From Anaerolineales bacterium (lineage in GTDB: Bacteria > Chloroflexota > Anaerolineae > Anaerolineales > UBA6663), in assembly GCA_020850595.1 (NCBI GenBank), contig JADZEK010000112.1, positions 1 through 64,000 on the forward strand: a DNA stretch of 64,000 nt. The letters run 5' to 3'. Positions 8,227-15,984 of the stretch are shown piece after piece. Under the pieces are notes generated by a model that was given only the letters and a program-made list of their open reading frames with translations, searched no databases and had not been told where the DNA came from. The translations under genes were made by a program, and so were the position numbers. The number at the start of each line of letters is the position of its first letter. Position 1 is the first letter of the stretch.

Positions 8227-8276
8227 CTTTTGCCACGAATGAACACGAAGGGAAGGCGACGAATGAGCACGAAGGG
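8227..8276 (+). repeat. CACGAATG dispersed element
   Basis: TTTTGCCACGAATGAACACGAAG is followed by GGCGACGAATGAGCACGAAG. It is one of six copies between 3.8 and 19.9 kb. The shared pattern is two or three ACGAATG/CACGAA words separated by 2-6 bp. All copies lie between genes. Confidence 0.8.
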
Positions 8277-8335
8277 GGAAGTGAGACGGCGAGGGCGAAG
8301 ACAACGGCCTGAAGGGGGCTTGCGCAGTAACCAAG

Positions 8336-8421
8336 CAATGACGGGCGCAGGGCCAGCTTGATCCGAGGCTGAGGTTTCTCACCCCCCACAAGATCGCATG
8401 AATTCCAACGACTGGAGGGGG
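8336..8421 (+). repeat. Dispersed 86-bp repeat, copy 1
   Basis: The segment runs from CAATGACGGGCGCAGG through CCAGCTTGATCCGAGG, TTTCTCACCCCCCACAAGAT and GAATTCCAACGACTGG to a G-run. It matches 15899-15984 at most positions in the same orientation. It is followed by GCTCAGAAACTAAAC, which precedes the other copy. Confidence 0.85.
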
Positions 8422-8456
8422 GTGCTCAGAAACTAAACTCATTTGGTAGCCGGCCC

Positions 8457-8478
8457 GGGGTGTAGCACGCTACACCCC
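8457..8478. repeat. Perfect 10-bp hairpin inside a TTGGTAGC element
   Basis: GGGGTGTAGC and GCTACACCCC flank a 2-nt AC loop. The hairpin sits just after TTGGTAGCCGG, the leading word of the GTAGCG...CCCTAC family. It may be a shortened family member or a bidirectional structural element. No T-run follows it. Confidence 0.6.
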
Positions 8479-8555
8479 TACACGAGACTGCGCCGCGGCC
8501 GGCGGGTGTTACGGCACTGGCGCGGCGGGCGCAACCATAAGCCACGCCGGCCCGG

Positions 8556-9560
8556 CTATTGCAGGTCGGCGAGGCGGGCCAGCACTTGGGCGCGGGTGGC
8601 GGTGCCAGTGACGCCCAACTGCTGGATGGTGAGGGAGGCGGTCAGGTTGCCCACCAGGGCGGCCTCGGCCAGCGCGCCGCCCGCGCACAGGGTGGCGATG
8701 AGGCCGGCCATGGTGCTGTCGCCCGCGCCGCAGACATCAATGGGGCCGGTGACGGGCACGGCGGGCACGTGCTGCTCACCCGCGTCGTCGTAGAGGTAGA
8801 CGCCCTGGTCGCCCTGGGTGACGACCACCGGCCGAGTGGTGAGGCGGCGCAGCGCAAGGCCGGCCGGGGCGGGGGCGGGCAGGCCGGTGGCGGCGGCGGC
8901 TTCGTGCGCGTTGGGCTTGATGATGACCTGGCGGAACAGGCCGATGCGGCCGCGCGAGTCGGCGGCGAAGGGCACGGCCGGGTGGGCCGCCGCCAGCGCA
9001 GCCAACTCGGCGCGCACGGCGTCGGTGATGACGCCGCAATTGGCCTCGGTGGCCTGGTCGCTGATAACCACGCCCTGCACATGCGGCAGCAGGGCGCGCA
9101 GGCGCGTGATGACCTCGGCCTCCAGCGCAGCGGGCAGCGGGGCGCGGTTCTTGGTGTCGAGGCGATTCAGCTCGCGGGCGGGCGCGCCGGGCTGGGTCGA
9201 AAGCAACATGGGCTTGAGGTAGGTGGGCGTGAAGCGGTCCTCGGCGCGGAGCAGGCCGTCGCCGGGCACGCCCAGGTGGGCCAGCGCGCGCAGCAGGTCG
9301 TCGCCCTCGCCGTCGTGGCCGATGACGCTCAGGGCCAGCACGTTCACGTCGAGCGCGCGCAGGTTGTTCACCACCGTGCCGGCCGCGCCGGGGTAGCGCC
9401 GCACCCGCGCCACCTGGTAGGCCTCCAGCCCGGTCTCCAGCGAGGTCTCGCTGAGGGCCGGGTCGAGGTCGAGGTACTTGTCGAGGAAATAGTCGCCCAC
9501 CACCAGCACGGTCTGGCGGGGGAACTGGTCGAGCAGGGCGGCGAGGCGTTCGGCGTTCAC
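8556..9560 (-). CDS. PfkB-family sugar kinase, HldE/RfaE kinase-like
   Basis: This 334-residue kinase of the PfkB/ribokinase fold resembles the kinase domain of heptose-7-phosphate kinase. The N-terminal VLVVGDYFLDKYLDLDP and the GAAGTVVNNLRALD motif match that subfamily. The catalytic base is the Asp of VCGAGDST (about D281). No nucleotidyltransferase domain follows, unlike bifunctional HldE. The start is GTG (9558-9560), overlapping the stop of the upstream gene by 4 bp, so the two are translationally coupled. The substrate is probably a phosphorylated or free sugar, and the heptose assignment is inference. Confidence 0.82.
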   Translation of the reverse strand: MNAERLAALLDQFPRQTVLVVGDYFLDKYLDLDPALSETSLETGLEAYQVARVRRYPGAAGTVVNNLRALDVNVLALSVIGHDGEGDDLLRALAHLGVPGDGLLRAEDRFTPTYLKPMLLSTQPGAPARELNRLDTKNRAPLPAALEAEVITRLRALLPHVQGVVISDQATEANCGVITDAVRAELAALAAAHPAVPFAADSRGRIGLFRQVIIKPNAHEAAAATGLPAPAPAGLALRRLTTRPVVVTQGDQGVYLYDDAGEQHVPAVPVTGPIDVCGAGDSTMAGLIATLCAGGALAEAALVGNLTASLTIQQLGVTGTATRAQVLARLADLQ

Positions 9561-10531
9561 GCGGGGCGGCCCACCCGCTCGCGGATCAGGCCGTAGAGCG
9601 CGGCGACGTTCTGGCGGTACATGCCGCGGATGTAGAAGCTCTCGCCGCCGTCCTTGACGGTGCGGACGAGCAGGGTCTTGTAGGGCCGGTAGTAGTAGGC
9701 GGCCTCGGTGCGCGGGGCTTCGTGGTGAATGTCGCTACCCAGGTCGGTGAGGTCGAAGACGCAGGAGGTGAAGTGGAAGATCTCGGCGCCGCGGCTGAGG
9801 GCGACGTTGCGGGCCATGGCCAGGGCCTTGAGGAAGACCTCCGGCCCCATGGTCTGCGTGCCGACGCTGAGGACGACGCCGCCTTCCATCTGCGTGATGG
9901 TCTGGGCGATGATGAGGAAGTCGCGGTAGGAGGCCTCGCCCAGCACCGCGCCGTCGGCGTTGGGGTGCTCGTGGATGATGTCGTAGCCGATGCCGATGTG
10001 GACGGTGACGGGCACTTGCAGGCGGTAGCCGGCGGCGGTGATGCTGGCAGCGCGGTGGGGCATCTGCTCGGTCTCGATGGCGCGGCCGACGCTCTCGCCG
10101 AAGCCCAGGCCGTCGCGCACGCCGGCGGCGATGAAGTCGTTGAGGCGGCCGGTCTCCTGCCACAGGCCAAACTGGCCCTCGGAGACGTAGCGCGCCACGC
10201 TCTCGGTGGACTGGCCGATGTAGGCCAGCTCGTAGTCGTGGATGGGGCCGGAGCCGTTCATGGCGACGTGCGTGACCAGGCCGCGCTCCATCAGGTCAAT
10301 GAGCATGTACGACAGGCCCTGCTTGATGAGGTGCCCGCCCATGAGGACGATGACGGGGCGGCCCTGGGCGCGGGCGGCGAGGATGCGGTCGGCCACGGTG
10401 GGCAGGTCGGGCTGGTCTACGGCCGGGATGGGGTCGGTGAGCTTGAGGATATGGTCGAGCGTCATGTCGTGCACGCGCTCGCGGAGGGGCTTGAGGCGCA
10501 GTTGGGAGCGGTCGAAGTGAGGGAAGGGCAT
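9557..10531 (-). CDS. Deoxyhypusine synthase-like protein of unknown function
   Basis: This 324-residue protein has no annotation I can give with certainty. The block VIVLMGGHLIKQGLSYMLID, then a Gly-rich MNGSGPIHDYELAYIG, a VTVHIGIGYDIIHEHPN segment and GVVLSVGTQTMGPEVFLKAL follow the order of the NAD-binding and active-site segments of deoxyhypusine synthase-type folds. It starts at an ATG and overlaps the PfkB kinase by 4 bp. A HAD phosphatase gene lies 119 bp upstream. The arrangement suggests a small sugar- or polyol-phosphate pathway. Both fold and role are inference. Confidence 0.5.
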   Translation of the reverse strand: MPFPHFDRSQLRLKPLRERVHDMTLDHILKLTDPIPAVDQPDLPTVADRILAARAQGRPVIVLMGGHLIKQGLSYMLIDLMERGLVTHVAMNGSGPIHDYELAYIGQSTESVARYVSEGQFGLWQETGRLNDFIAAGVRDGLGFGESVGRAIETEQMPHRAASITAAGYRLQVPVTVHIGIGYDIIHEHPNADGAVLGEASYRDFLIIAQTITQMEGGVVLSVGTQTMGPEVFLKALAMARNVALSRGAEIFHFTSCVFDLTDLGSDIHHEAPRTEAAYYYRPYKTLLVRTVKDGGESFYIRGMYRQNVAALYGLIRERVGRPA

Positions 10532-10572
10532 GGGAGGGCTCGCTTAGGCGATGGGGCCGCCGGGGTCAGGCG

Positions 10573-10622
10573 GGATTTTTACCACGAATGGGCACGAATG
10601 AGAGCGACGAATATACACGAAG
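10573..10622 (+). repeat. CACGAATG dispersed element
   Basis: TTTTTACCACGAATGGGCACGAATG is followed by GCGACGAATATACACGAAGG. It lies in the 119-bp spacer between the HAD hydrolase and the deoxyhypusine-synthase-like gene. It is the same family as 8227-8276 and 12882-12928. Confidence 0.8.
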
Positions 10623-10650
10623 GAACAGAAGGGGCGGTGGGAGGCGGTCA

Positions 10651-11460
10651 TCAGGAAATTGCGCTTGAGTTCGGCCACAAGTAGGCGAAGAGGGCAGCGG
10701 GCCGGGTGAAGTTGGGGAGGATGACGTCGGCGCCGGCGCTGAGGAGGAGGGCGCGCTTGTGCGGCTCGACCTCATCGCGCTCGTCTTCGGTGGTGGCGAG
10801 GCCGATGGCGAGGCCGCCGGCGGCGCGGGCGTATTCCATCTCGGCGCGCCCATCGCCAAAGGCGGCCAATTCGGCTGCGCCGAGGTCGTGTTCGGCCACC
10901 AGGTGGGCGATCAGCTCACGCTTGGCGTCGGAGCCGTCGGGCCGCGCGCCGCGCAGGTGGGTGAGGTACGGGGTTAGGCCCAGCAGGGCGGCCTCGGCGC
11001 GCACGTCGGTCTCGTCGGTGCCGCTGGCGATGTGGCAGGTGACGCCGCGGGCGCGCAGGGCGGCGACGAAGGCCAGCGCGCCGGGGACGAGGAAGGCGGC
11101 GGCGGGCTTGCGGCCGGACTCGAGTTCGGCGCGGTGCGGGAGGCGGGTGGACAGCCGTAAAACGTAATCAGCCTTGTAGGCGTCGGCGCTGAGAGCCACG
11201 CCGCCGCGGGCCTGCACGGCGTCGGCCAGCCACTGCATTTGCAGCAGGGTAGGCTTGCCGGCGAGGCCGTAGATCGGCTCGACGGTGGCGGCGCGCAGGG
11301 CAGGCTCGGGCTCGGCGCGGGGCGTGGCGCCCAGGGCTTCGACCATCTGGTCGGCCATGACCCGCTGCCAGCCGGCGCGCAGCAGGGAGAGGGTGCCGTC
11401 GAAGTCAAAGACGGCGTGGCGCAGCGCGCCGGGCGCGGGGTTGGGGCGGAGGATTTCCAA
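10651..11460 (-). CDS. HAD-superfamily phosphatase
   Basis: This 269-residue HAD hydrolase carries motif I as HAVFDFDGTLSLL (both Asp present), motif II as CHIASGTDET, and a motif III/IV region DLGAAELAAFGDGRAEMEYARAAG with the GDGxxE acidic pair. An alpha-helical cap lies between motifs I and II. It should dephosphorylate a small metabolite. The frame opens with TTG at 11458-11460 and has no clear Shine-Dalgarno, so the start is uncertain. It lies upstream of the deoxyhypusine-synthase-like and PfkB genes on the same strand and may complete a kinase/phosphatase pathway. Confidence 0.8.
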   Translation of the reverse strand: MEILRPNPAPGALRHAVFDFDGTLSLLRAGWQRVMADQMVEALGATPRAEPEPALRAATVEPIYGLAGKPTLLQMQWLADAVQARGGVALSADAYKADYVLRLSTRLPHRAELESGRKPAAAFLVPGALAFVAALRARGVTCHIASGTDETDVRAEAALLGLTPYLTHLRGARPDGSDAKRELIAHLVAEHDLGAAELAAFGDGRAEMEYARAAGGLAIGLATTEDERDEVEPHKRALLLSAGADVILPNFTRPAALFAYLWPNSSAIS

Positions 11461-11571
11461 GGGCGGGCGCTCGCTAACCAGATGATGGGTGGGACGAAAT
11501 GATAACAGAAAACGAGGGAGGGGACTCGGGGACGGGCAGAGGCCGGCGCAGCGCGATGATTACCCGCGACA

Positions 11572-11652
11572 CTTCTCACCTCCCACCTCTAACCTCGCAC
11601 TTCTCCGCTTCGTGCCCATTCGTCGCTTGCATTCGTGTGCATTCGTGGCAAG
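11572..11652 (-). repeat. Left arm of ~80-bp inverted repeat around the P1 peptidase gene
   Basis: Read on the minus strand it is a three-word CACGAATG element, then GAGAAGTGCGAGGTTAGAGG, then GTGGGAGGTGAGAAG. The same blocks in the same order occur on the plus strand at 12882-12966. The two arms therefore form an inverted repeat enclosing the peptidase gene. Confidence 0.85.
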
Positions 11653-11666
11653 CGTCCCCGCTGACC

Positions 11667-12845
11667 TCACTCGCCTGGCAGGTGGGCCTCGGTGTGCCCG
11701 TATTGGCGCATGACGGCCACGGTCTCGGCGATGGGCAGGGCAAAGCGCGTGTGGTTGTCGCGGCCGACCATCGTTTCGGCGCTGAACAGGGAGTTGAGGA
11801 TCGCCTCTTCGGTGGCTTCGAGGGCGGCCTGGAACAGGGCGTTGATGGGCGGGGCCGCGGGCCACTCCGCGCCGGCCAGCATGGACTCGGCCACGATGCG
11901 CTGGGTCACCTCGCGCTCGGGGGGGAAGTGCGGCGCGCGGTTAGTGGTGGAAAAGGCGATGACGAAGTCGCCGCTGGAGGTGGAGTACAGGCCGCCCACG
12001 CGGGCCAGGCCGCCCGCAGCGCGCACGCTCAGGCGCTCGAGTTGGCGGGCGTCGGCCGGGGCGTCGGTGGCGAGGACGATGATGATGGACGAGCCGCCGC
12101 GCTCCGGGCCGGCACCGGGGTTGGGGTCGGGTTTCCAGTCGCGCAGCTCGCGGCCCACCGGCACGCCGTCAATCACGAGGTGCTCGCGGCGGCCAAAGTT
12201 GCTCATGACCAGCACGCCGACGGTGTAGCCGCCCGCCTCGGCGGGCAGCGCGCGGCTGCTGCTGCCGATGCCGCCCTTGAACTCGCAGCAGGCCATGCCG
12301 GTGCCGCCCCCCACCCCGCCCTCGGCCACCGGGCCGCCGGCCGCGCCTTCCAGCGCGGCGTGGACGTGCGCGGCGGTGACGTGCCGGCCGCGCGCGTCGG
12401 AGAGGAACTGGTCGGAGCACTCGGCCACGACCGGCCCCGGCCCCCAGGTGGTGACGCACAGCTCTGGGTCGCGGGCAAAATCCCAATCAAGCAGGGCGTC
12501 GGCCACGCGCGGCACGTTCTGGGTGCCGGTGAGCAGGATGGGCGACTCGAGCACGCCCATCTCGCGCACCTGCTCGGCGTTGGTGACTTCGCCGAAGCCG
12601 TTGATGCGGTGCACCCAGGCGGCGACCTTGTCGCGGAACACGTCGCCGGGGTGCGGGCGGATGGCGGTGACGCCGGTGCGCACCGGGCCGACGCTGGGCA
12701 CGAGCCGGCCCTCGCCGCGGATGAGGGTGCTGTGGCCGACGAGGACGCCGGGCACGTCGGTGATGGCGTTGTGCGGGCCGGTGGGGAGCGCGCCGATGGC
12801 GATGCCGCAGTCGCGGGCGCGCGGGCGGTGGGGAGAGGTGGGCAT
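11667..12845 (-). CDS. P1-family (DmpA-like) aminopeptidase
   Basis: This protein of about 392 residues belongs to family S58/P1, Ntn-type enzymes that self-cleave before a catalytic Ser. The conserved N-terminal segment DCGIAIGALPTGPHNAITDVPGVLVG and the core GGTGMACCEFKGGIGSSSR are present. Gly194-Ser195 is the expected autocleavage point. Substrates of the family are small D- or beta-amino acid peptides and amides. The chosen start is the ATG at 12843-12845, since the upstream frame is repeat-derived. TATACT at 12857-12852 lies 6 nt before the ATG, implying a leaderless mRNA. Inverted repeats flank the gene. Confidence 0.88.
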   Translation of the reverse strand: MPTSPHRPRARDCGIAIGALPTGPHNAITDVPGVLVGHSTLIRGEGRLVPSVGPVRTGVTAIRPHPGDVFRDKVAAWVHRINGFGEVTNAEQVREMGVLESPILLTGTQNVPRVADALLDWDFARDPELCVTTWGPGPVVAECSDQFLSDARGRHVTAAHVHAALEGAAGGPVAEGGVGGGTGMACCEFKGGIGSSSRALPAEAGGYTVGVLVMSNFGRREHLVIDGVPVGRELRDWKPDPNPGAGPERGGSSIIIVLATDAPADARQLERLSVRAAGGLARVGGLYSTSSGDFVIAFSTTNRAPHFPPEREVTQRIVAESMLAGAEWPAAPPINALFQAALEATEEAILNSLFSAETMVGRDNHTRFALPIAETVAVMRQYGHTEAHLPGE

Positions 12846-12851
12846 GGGCGG

Positions 12852-12857
12852 AGTATA
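12852..12857 (-). promoter_or_regulatory. -10 element 6 nt before the P1 peptidase start
   Basis: TATACT on the minus strand is separated from the ATG at 12845 by 6 nt with no Shine-Dalgarno. The -35 position reads TCCCCT, a poor match. A leaderless transcript is the simplest reading. Confidence 0.5.
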
Positions 12858-12881
12858 GCGTGAGTTGGAGGCGGAGGGGAC

Positions 12882-12972
12882 TTTTGTCACGAATGGACAC
12901 GAATGAAGGCGACGAATGAGCACGAAGAGAGAGAAGTGGGAGGTTAGAGGTGAGAGGTGAGAGGTGGGAGGC
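12882..12972 (+). repeat. Right arm of ~80-bp inverted repeat, with GTGAGAG heptads
   Basis: TTTTGTCACGAATGGACACGAATG is followed by GCGACGAATGAGCACGAAG, GAGAAGTGGGAGGTTAGAGG and GTGAGAGGTGAGAGGTGGGAG. The last part is a 7-bp tandem repeat. The arm is inverted relative to 11572-11652, with most positions identical. Confidence 0.85.
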
Positions 12973-13131
12973 GCAGCGGGTGGTCGGGGCGCTGCGCTGA
13001 GGGTAAGCACCCTTGAGTCCCCCGAGGCCCGGTCTTACCACCCAGGAGGCCCTGGCGTTTGCGCGTTTGCCCTCCGGGGGGTTTGTTGGCAGAATGGACT
13101 GTGACGGCGGAGGGCCGCGAAGGGAGCAGCG

Positions 13132-14163
13132 ATGCGCAAAGAAGTGGTGCTGGTCACAGGGGCGAACGGCGAGGTGGGGCATGGGCTGATTACGCACCTG
13201 GCGCGCAGCAAGCGCAACGCGGTGGTGGCGATGGATTTGCAGCCGCTCGACCCGGCGCTGACGCCGCTGTGCGACCGCTTCATCCAGGGCGACATCCTGG
13301 ATACCATGCTGCTGGGCCGGCTGGTGAGCGAGTTTGAGATCCGCGAGATCTTCCACCTGGCGTCGCTGCTGAGCACACGGGCCGAATTCACGCCCGAGGC
13401 GGCGCACCGGGTGAACGTGGAGGGCACGCTCAACCTGCTGCGGCTGGCGGTGGAGCAAAGCCACTGGCAGGGTCGCGCGGTGCAGTTCATCTACCCGAGC
13501 AGCATCGCCGCCTATGGCCTGCCCAGCCTGGCCGCCAAGCAGGCGGCCGGGTGTGTGCGCGAGGACGACTGGTCGCACCCGACCACGATGTACGGCTGCA
13601 ACAAGCTCTACTGTGAGCACCTGGGCCGCTATTACAGCCGCCACTACCGCCAGTTGGCGGTGGAGCCGGACACGGCGCACGTGGACTTCCGCTGCCTGCG
13701 CTTTCCGGGGCTAATCAGCGCGGAGACGCTGCCGACGGGCGGCACGAGCGACTATGGGCCGGAGATGCTGCACGCGGCGGCGCGCGGCGAATCATATGCG
13801 TGTTTCGTGCGCGAAGACGCGCGGCTGCCGTTCATGGCGATGCCCGACGCGGTCAAGTCGCTGCTGATGCTGAGCGGCGCGCCGCGCGAGCGCCTGACGC
13901 GGCTGGTGTACAACGTGACGAGCTTTTCGCTCTCGGCGGGGGAGATTTACAGGCTGGTGGCGCGGGCGTTCCCCACGGCCGAGGTGACGTTCCAGCCGGA
14001 TGCGAAGCGGCAGGCGATTGTGGATAGCTGGCCGGAGGACATTGACGACAGCGCCGCCCGCGCCGATTGGGGCTGGCAGCCAGACTACGACGCCCAGCGC
14101 GCGTTTGATGAGTATTTGGTGCCGGCGGTGACGCGGCGGTATGCGAGCGAACCGGCGCGGTAA
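13132..14163 (+). CDS. SDR-type L-threonine 3-dehydrogenase
   Basis: This 343-residue extended short-chain dehydrogenase resembles the epimerase-like threonine dehydrogenases. It starts VLVTGANGEVGHGL (NAD-binding TGxxGxxG) and has the active-site YGCNK (Y154, K158). The block CLRFPGLIS...LPTGGTSDYGPEML and the C-terminal RQAIVDSWPEDIDDSAARADWGW are diagnostic of this group. The enzyme oxidises L-threonine to 2-amino-3-ketobutyrate with NAD+. It is the only plus-strand gene in the first 21 kb. A Shine-Dalgarno GAAGGGAG precedes the ATG. Partner ketobutyrate ligase is not in the window. Confidence 0.88.
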   Translation: MRKEVVLVTGANGEVGHGLITHLARSKRNAVVAMDLQPLDPALTPLCDRFIQGDILDTMLLGRLVSEFEIREIFHLASLLSTRAEFTPEAAHRVNVEGTLNLLRLAVEQSHWQGRAVQFIYPSSIAAYGLPSLAAKQAAGCVREDDWSHPTTMYGCNKLYCEHLGRYYSRHYRQLAVEPDTAHVDFRCLRFPGLISAETLPTGGTSDYGPEMLHAAARGESYACFVREDARLPFMAMPDAVKSLLMLSGAPRERLTRLVYNVTSFSLSAGEIYRLVARAFPTAEVTFQPDAKRQAIVDSWPEDIDDSAARADWGWQPDYDAQRAFDEYLVPAVTRRYASEPAR

Positions 14164-14185
14164 GCCGGCGCTGACAGAGATTTAT

Positions 14186-14250
14186 AGCGGGCGGCAGCCG
14201 TACGCGCGTACGGCCCGACATTGCCTGCGGTTGGGTTGGGGCCCAGGAGC
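14186..14250 (+). repeat. Dispersed GTAGCG...CCCTAC element, degenerate copy B
   Basis: TAGCGGGCGGCAGCCGTACGCG, then CGTACGGCCCGACATTGCC and TGCGGTTGGGTTGGGGCCC, match the end and order of the copies at 4361 and 15768. It includes an internal palindrome around CGTACGCGCGTACG. It lies downstream of threonine dehydrogenase. Confidence 0.55.
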
Positions 14251-14296
14251 TTCGGCGCTTATAGGCAGCGGCCTGCCACACAGTACCTGCAACAAT

Positions 14297-14328
14297 AACG
14301 CCGCCGAGTGACCCGACTCGGCGGCGTT
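14297..14328 (-). terminator. Intrinsic terminator after the PIG-L gene
   Basis: A perfect 13-bp stem (AACGCCGCCGAGT at 14297-14309 with its complement at 14316-14328) encloses a 6-nt loop. On the minus strand it is followed by TTATTGTTG. It lies 37 bp beyond the PIG-L stop and between convergent genes. Confidence 0.8.
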
Positions 14329-14364
14329 GGTGTTTAAGGCTGCGGGCGTGAGGCGCGGGCCGCG

Positions 14365-15156
14365 CTAGCGGTCGCGGTTGAGGTTCGAGCCTTTGTACTT
14401 AGCCCAGTCTTCGTCGCTCTCCAGCGTGACGACGCGGTAAATCTCGGCGTACTGCATGCCGTGGTCCTTGGCGCGGTCGGCCGCCCACTGTTTGATGTTC
14501 TTCTCCACGTCCCAACTGCCCATCTGGCTGGCGTGGCACTTGAGGGCGGCCACCTTCACATCAACGGTCTCGTCAATCGCCACCCAGGTGTCGCCCTCGC
14601 GCCAGTTGGTCACGTAGACCTTGCGCACCTTGTGGGCGGTAAGGCCTTCGGCCCCCAGCTCCTCGAACAGGTGCGGCTGCCCGGCGGCGGGGAAAATCGC
14701 GTCCACGGTCGCCAGCGCCACGGCGCGGTGGTCGGGGTGGTTGATGTAGTTTCCGCCCGCCCACACCACGGTCGGGTCGCCGCTGATGACGACCTCCGGC
14801 CGAAAGCGGCGGATTTCGCGCACGAGCTTCTTGCGCAGTCCCAGCGTGGCCTGCACCATGCCGTCCGGCTCGCGCAGGAAGATGATCTCGGCCGCGCCCA
14901 GCACATCGGCGGCGGCCCGGGCTTCCTGCTCGCGCAGCGCGGCGGCCTGCTGGCGGGTGAAGTCTTCGCGGGCGATGCCCACGTCGCCGCTGGTGACGAG
15001 CACGAGCGAGATGCGCGCGCCGTGCCGCGCCCAGAGCGCGAGCGTGCCGGAGCAGCCGAACTCAATATCGTCTGGGTGGGCCACAATCGCCATGGCCGAC
15101 TCGGGATAATACGGGGGGTTGGCTTCAGCAGCCGGAGCGGGGGCAGTGTCGGTCAT
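14365..15156 (-). CDS. PIG-L/LmbE-family zinc deacetylase
   Basis: This 263-residue protein has the PIG-L N-acetylglucosaminyl-deacetylase fold. The zinc and catalytic motif is [15 protein letters not shown] (His and Asp ligands, general base Asp). The third ligand lies in [12 protein letters not shown]. These enzymes remove N-acetyl groups from GlcNAc-conjugates such as mycothiol, bacillithiol or GPI precursors; the substrate here cannot be read. The C-terminus [15 protein letters not shown] is unusual for the family. It lies 8 bp downstream of a small conserved gene, so the two are co-transcribed, and a terminator follows. Confidence 0.85.
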   Translation of the reverse strand: MTDTAPAPAAEANPPYYPESAMAIVAHPDDIEFGCSGTLALWARHGARISLVLVTSGDVGIAREDFTRQQAAALREQEARAAADVLGAAEIIFLREPDGMVQATLGLRKKLVREIRRFRPEVVISGDPTVVWAGGNYINHPDHRAVALATVDAIFPAAGQPHLFEELGAEGLTAHKVRKVYVTNWREGDTWVAIDETVDVKVAALKCHASQMGSWDVEKNIKQWAADRAKDHGMQYAEIYRVVTLESDEDWAKYKGSNLNRDR

Positions 15157-15164
15157 AACGGCAG

Positions 15165-15428
15165 TCAGTGTTCCAGGGCGGTTTCGCCAGAGATAAGGAT
15201 CAGCACGTCAATGTCGCGGCGGTAGGCCATGCCGTCGGTGCTTTCGGGCGGCGCTTGCAGCGACACGAAGCCCACGCCGCGGTGGGGAGGCTTGTTGAGC
15301 ACCAGCGGCTCCTCGGCGCGCTTGAGCACCAGCACCCAGGTGTGGTCGGTCACCTGCGGCCAGTGTTTCTTGGCGGCCTGGAGTTGCGCGTCGTTGATGA
15401 GGTGGTACTTGCGCGGGGCGTCTGGCAT
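15165..15428 (-). CDS. Conserved small protein upstream of PIG-L deacetylase
   Basis: This 87-residue soluble protein has no motif that I recognise. It contains [19 protein letters not shown] and a C-terminal [19 protein letters not shown] at 15426-15428 is preceded by TATAAT on the minus strand at 15474-15469, about 40 bp upstream, so it probably heads the operon with the PIG-L gene. Coupled arrangement and codon use like its neighbours support it as a real gene. A binding partner or regulator of the deacetylase is possible but unsupported. Confidence 0.6.
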   Translation of the reverse strand: MPDAPRKYHLINDAQLQAAKKHWPQVTDHTWVLVLKRAEEPLVLNKPPHRGVGFVSLQAPPESTDGMAYRRDIDVLILISGETALEH

Positions 15429-15651
15429 GGCGGTAGCGGCTCACACGAAATCGGATAGACCGGCGGCTATTATACCCCTGGGCGTCAGGGCCAGGGCCAG
15501 CGTAGCTTAATTTCGTTAGTTGAGAATGCGCCGCAAGTGTCTCAAAAACTGGGCGCCGGCTGCCACGCCCCGAGACGTTGCGCGTCACCGGCCACAGAGG
15601 CGCGCCTGGGTCACCGGCCTGAGGCCGGGTTGCTCAGAAACTTGCCCTTGA

Positions 15652-15840
15652 TTGGTAGCGAGCGCCGGCCGCTCAGTCCCCAACAAAGAACGTTGGGGCA
15701 GGTGTGAGCGGCCCTACAATAGCGCGGCCGATGTGCGGTCAGACACGCCGTTGGTAGCGCGCGCCGGCGGTTCGGCCAAGCAAAGAGCGCTCGGCATACG
15801 AACGGCCCTACGTCGCCGGCGATCGGGTTGGGGCCACGGC
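15652..15840 (+). repeat. Two tandem GTAGCG...CCCTAC dispersed elements, copies C and D
   Basis: Copy C runs from TTGGTAGCGAGCGCCGGCC to GAGCGGCCCTAC (about 15652-15716). Copy D runs from TTGGTAGCGCGCGCCGGCGG through CATACGAACGGCCCTAC to GCGATCGGGTTGGGGCC (about 15768-15840). Copy C contains an internal CCCCAAC/GTTGGGG pairing. Both face the same way as copy A at 4361. Confidence 0.75.
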
Positions 15841-15898
15841 CGTTTCTGCCCTGGAGGGCTGGCGGCGGGCCGCCATGTGGTCTTGCTCAGAAACTAAA

Positions 15899-15984
15899 CA
15901 ACGACGGGCGCAGGACCAGCTTGATCCGGGGTTGAGATTTCTCACCCCCCACAAGATCGAATGAATTCCGACGACCGGAGGGGG
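15899..15984 (+). repeat. Dispersed 86-bp repeat, copy 2
   Basis: The segment from CAACGACGGGCGCAGG to GACGACCGGAGGGGG closely matches 8336-8421. GCTCAGAAACTAAAC lies immediately upstream here, whereas it lies immediately downstream of copy 1. Confidence 0.85.

Larger units (their letters stand above)
8142..8555. other. Non-coding spacer built from three dispersed repeat types
   Basis: The 414-bp gap between amrS and the PfkB kinase holds an amrS promoter-like -10 (8193-8188), a CACGAATG element (8227-8276), a long dispersed repeat (8336-8421), the word GCTCAGAAACTAAAC and a perfect hairpin (8457-8478). I see no supported gene. Short frames reading through it recur only because the repeat recurs. 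Confidence 0.7.

Noticed and set aside
8083-8442. Possible small gene in the amrS-PfkB spacer
   Set aside because: It overlaps three dispersed repeats and the same peptide recurs where the repeat recurs at 15.9 kb.
12938-12974. Insertion sequence end
   Set aside because: It is a simple 7-bp repeat with no transposase nearby and no target-site duplication.
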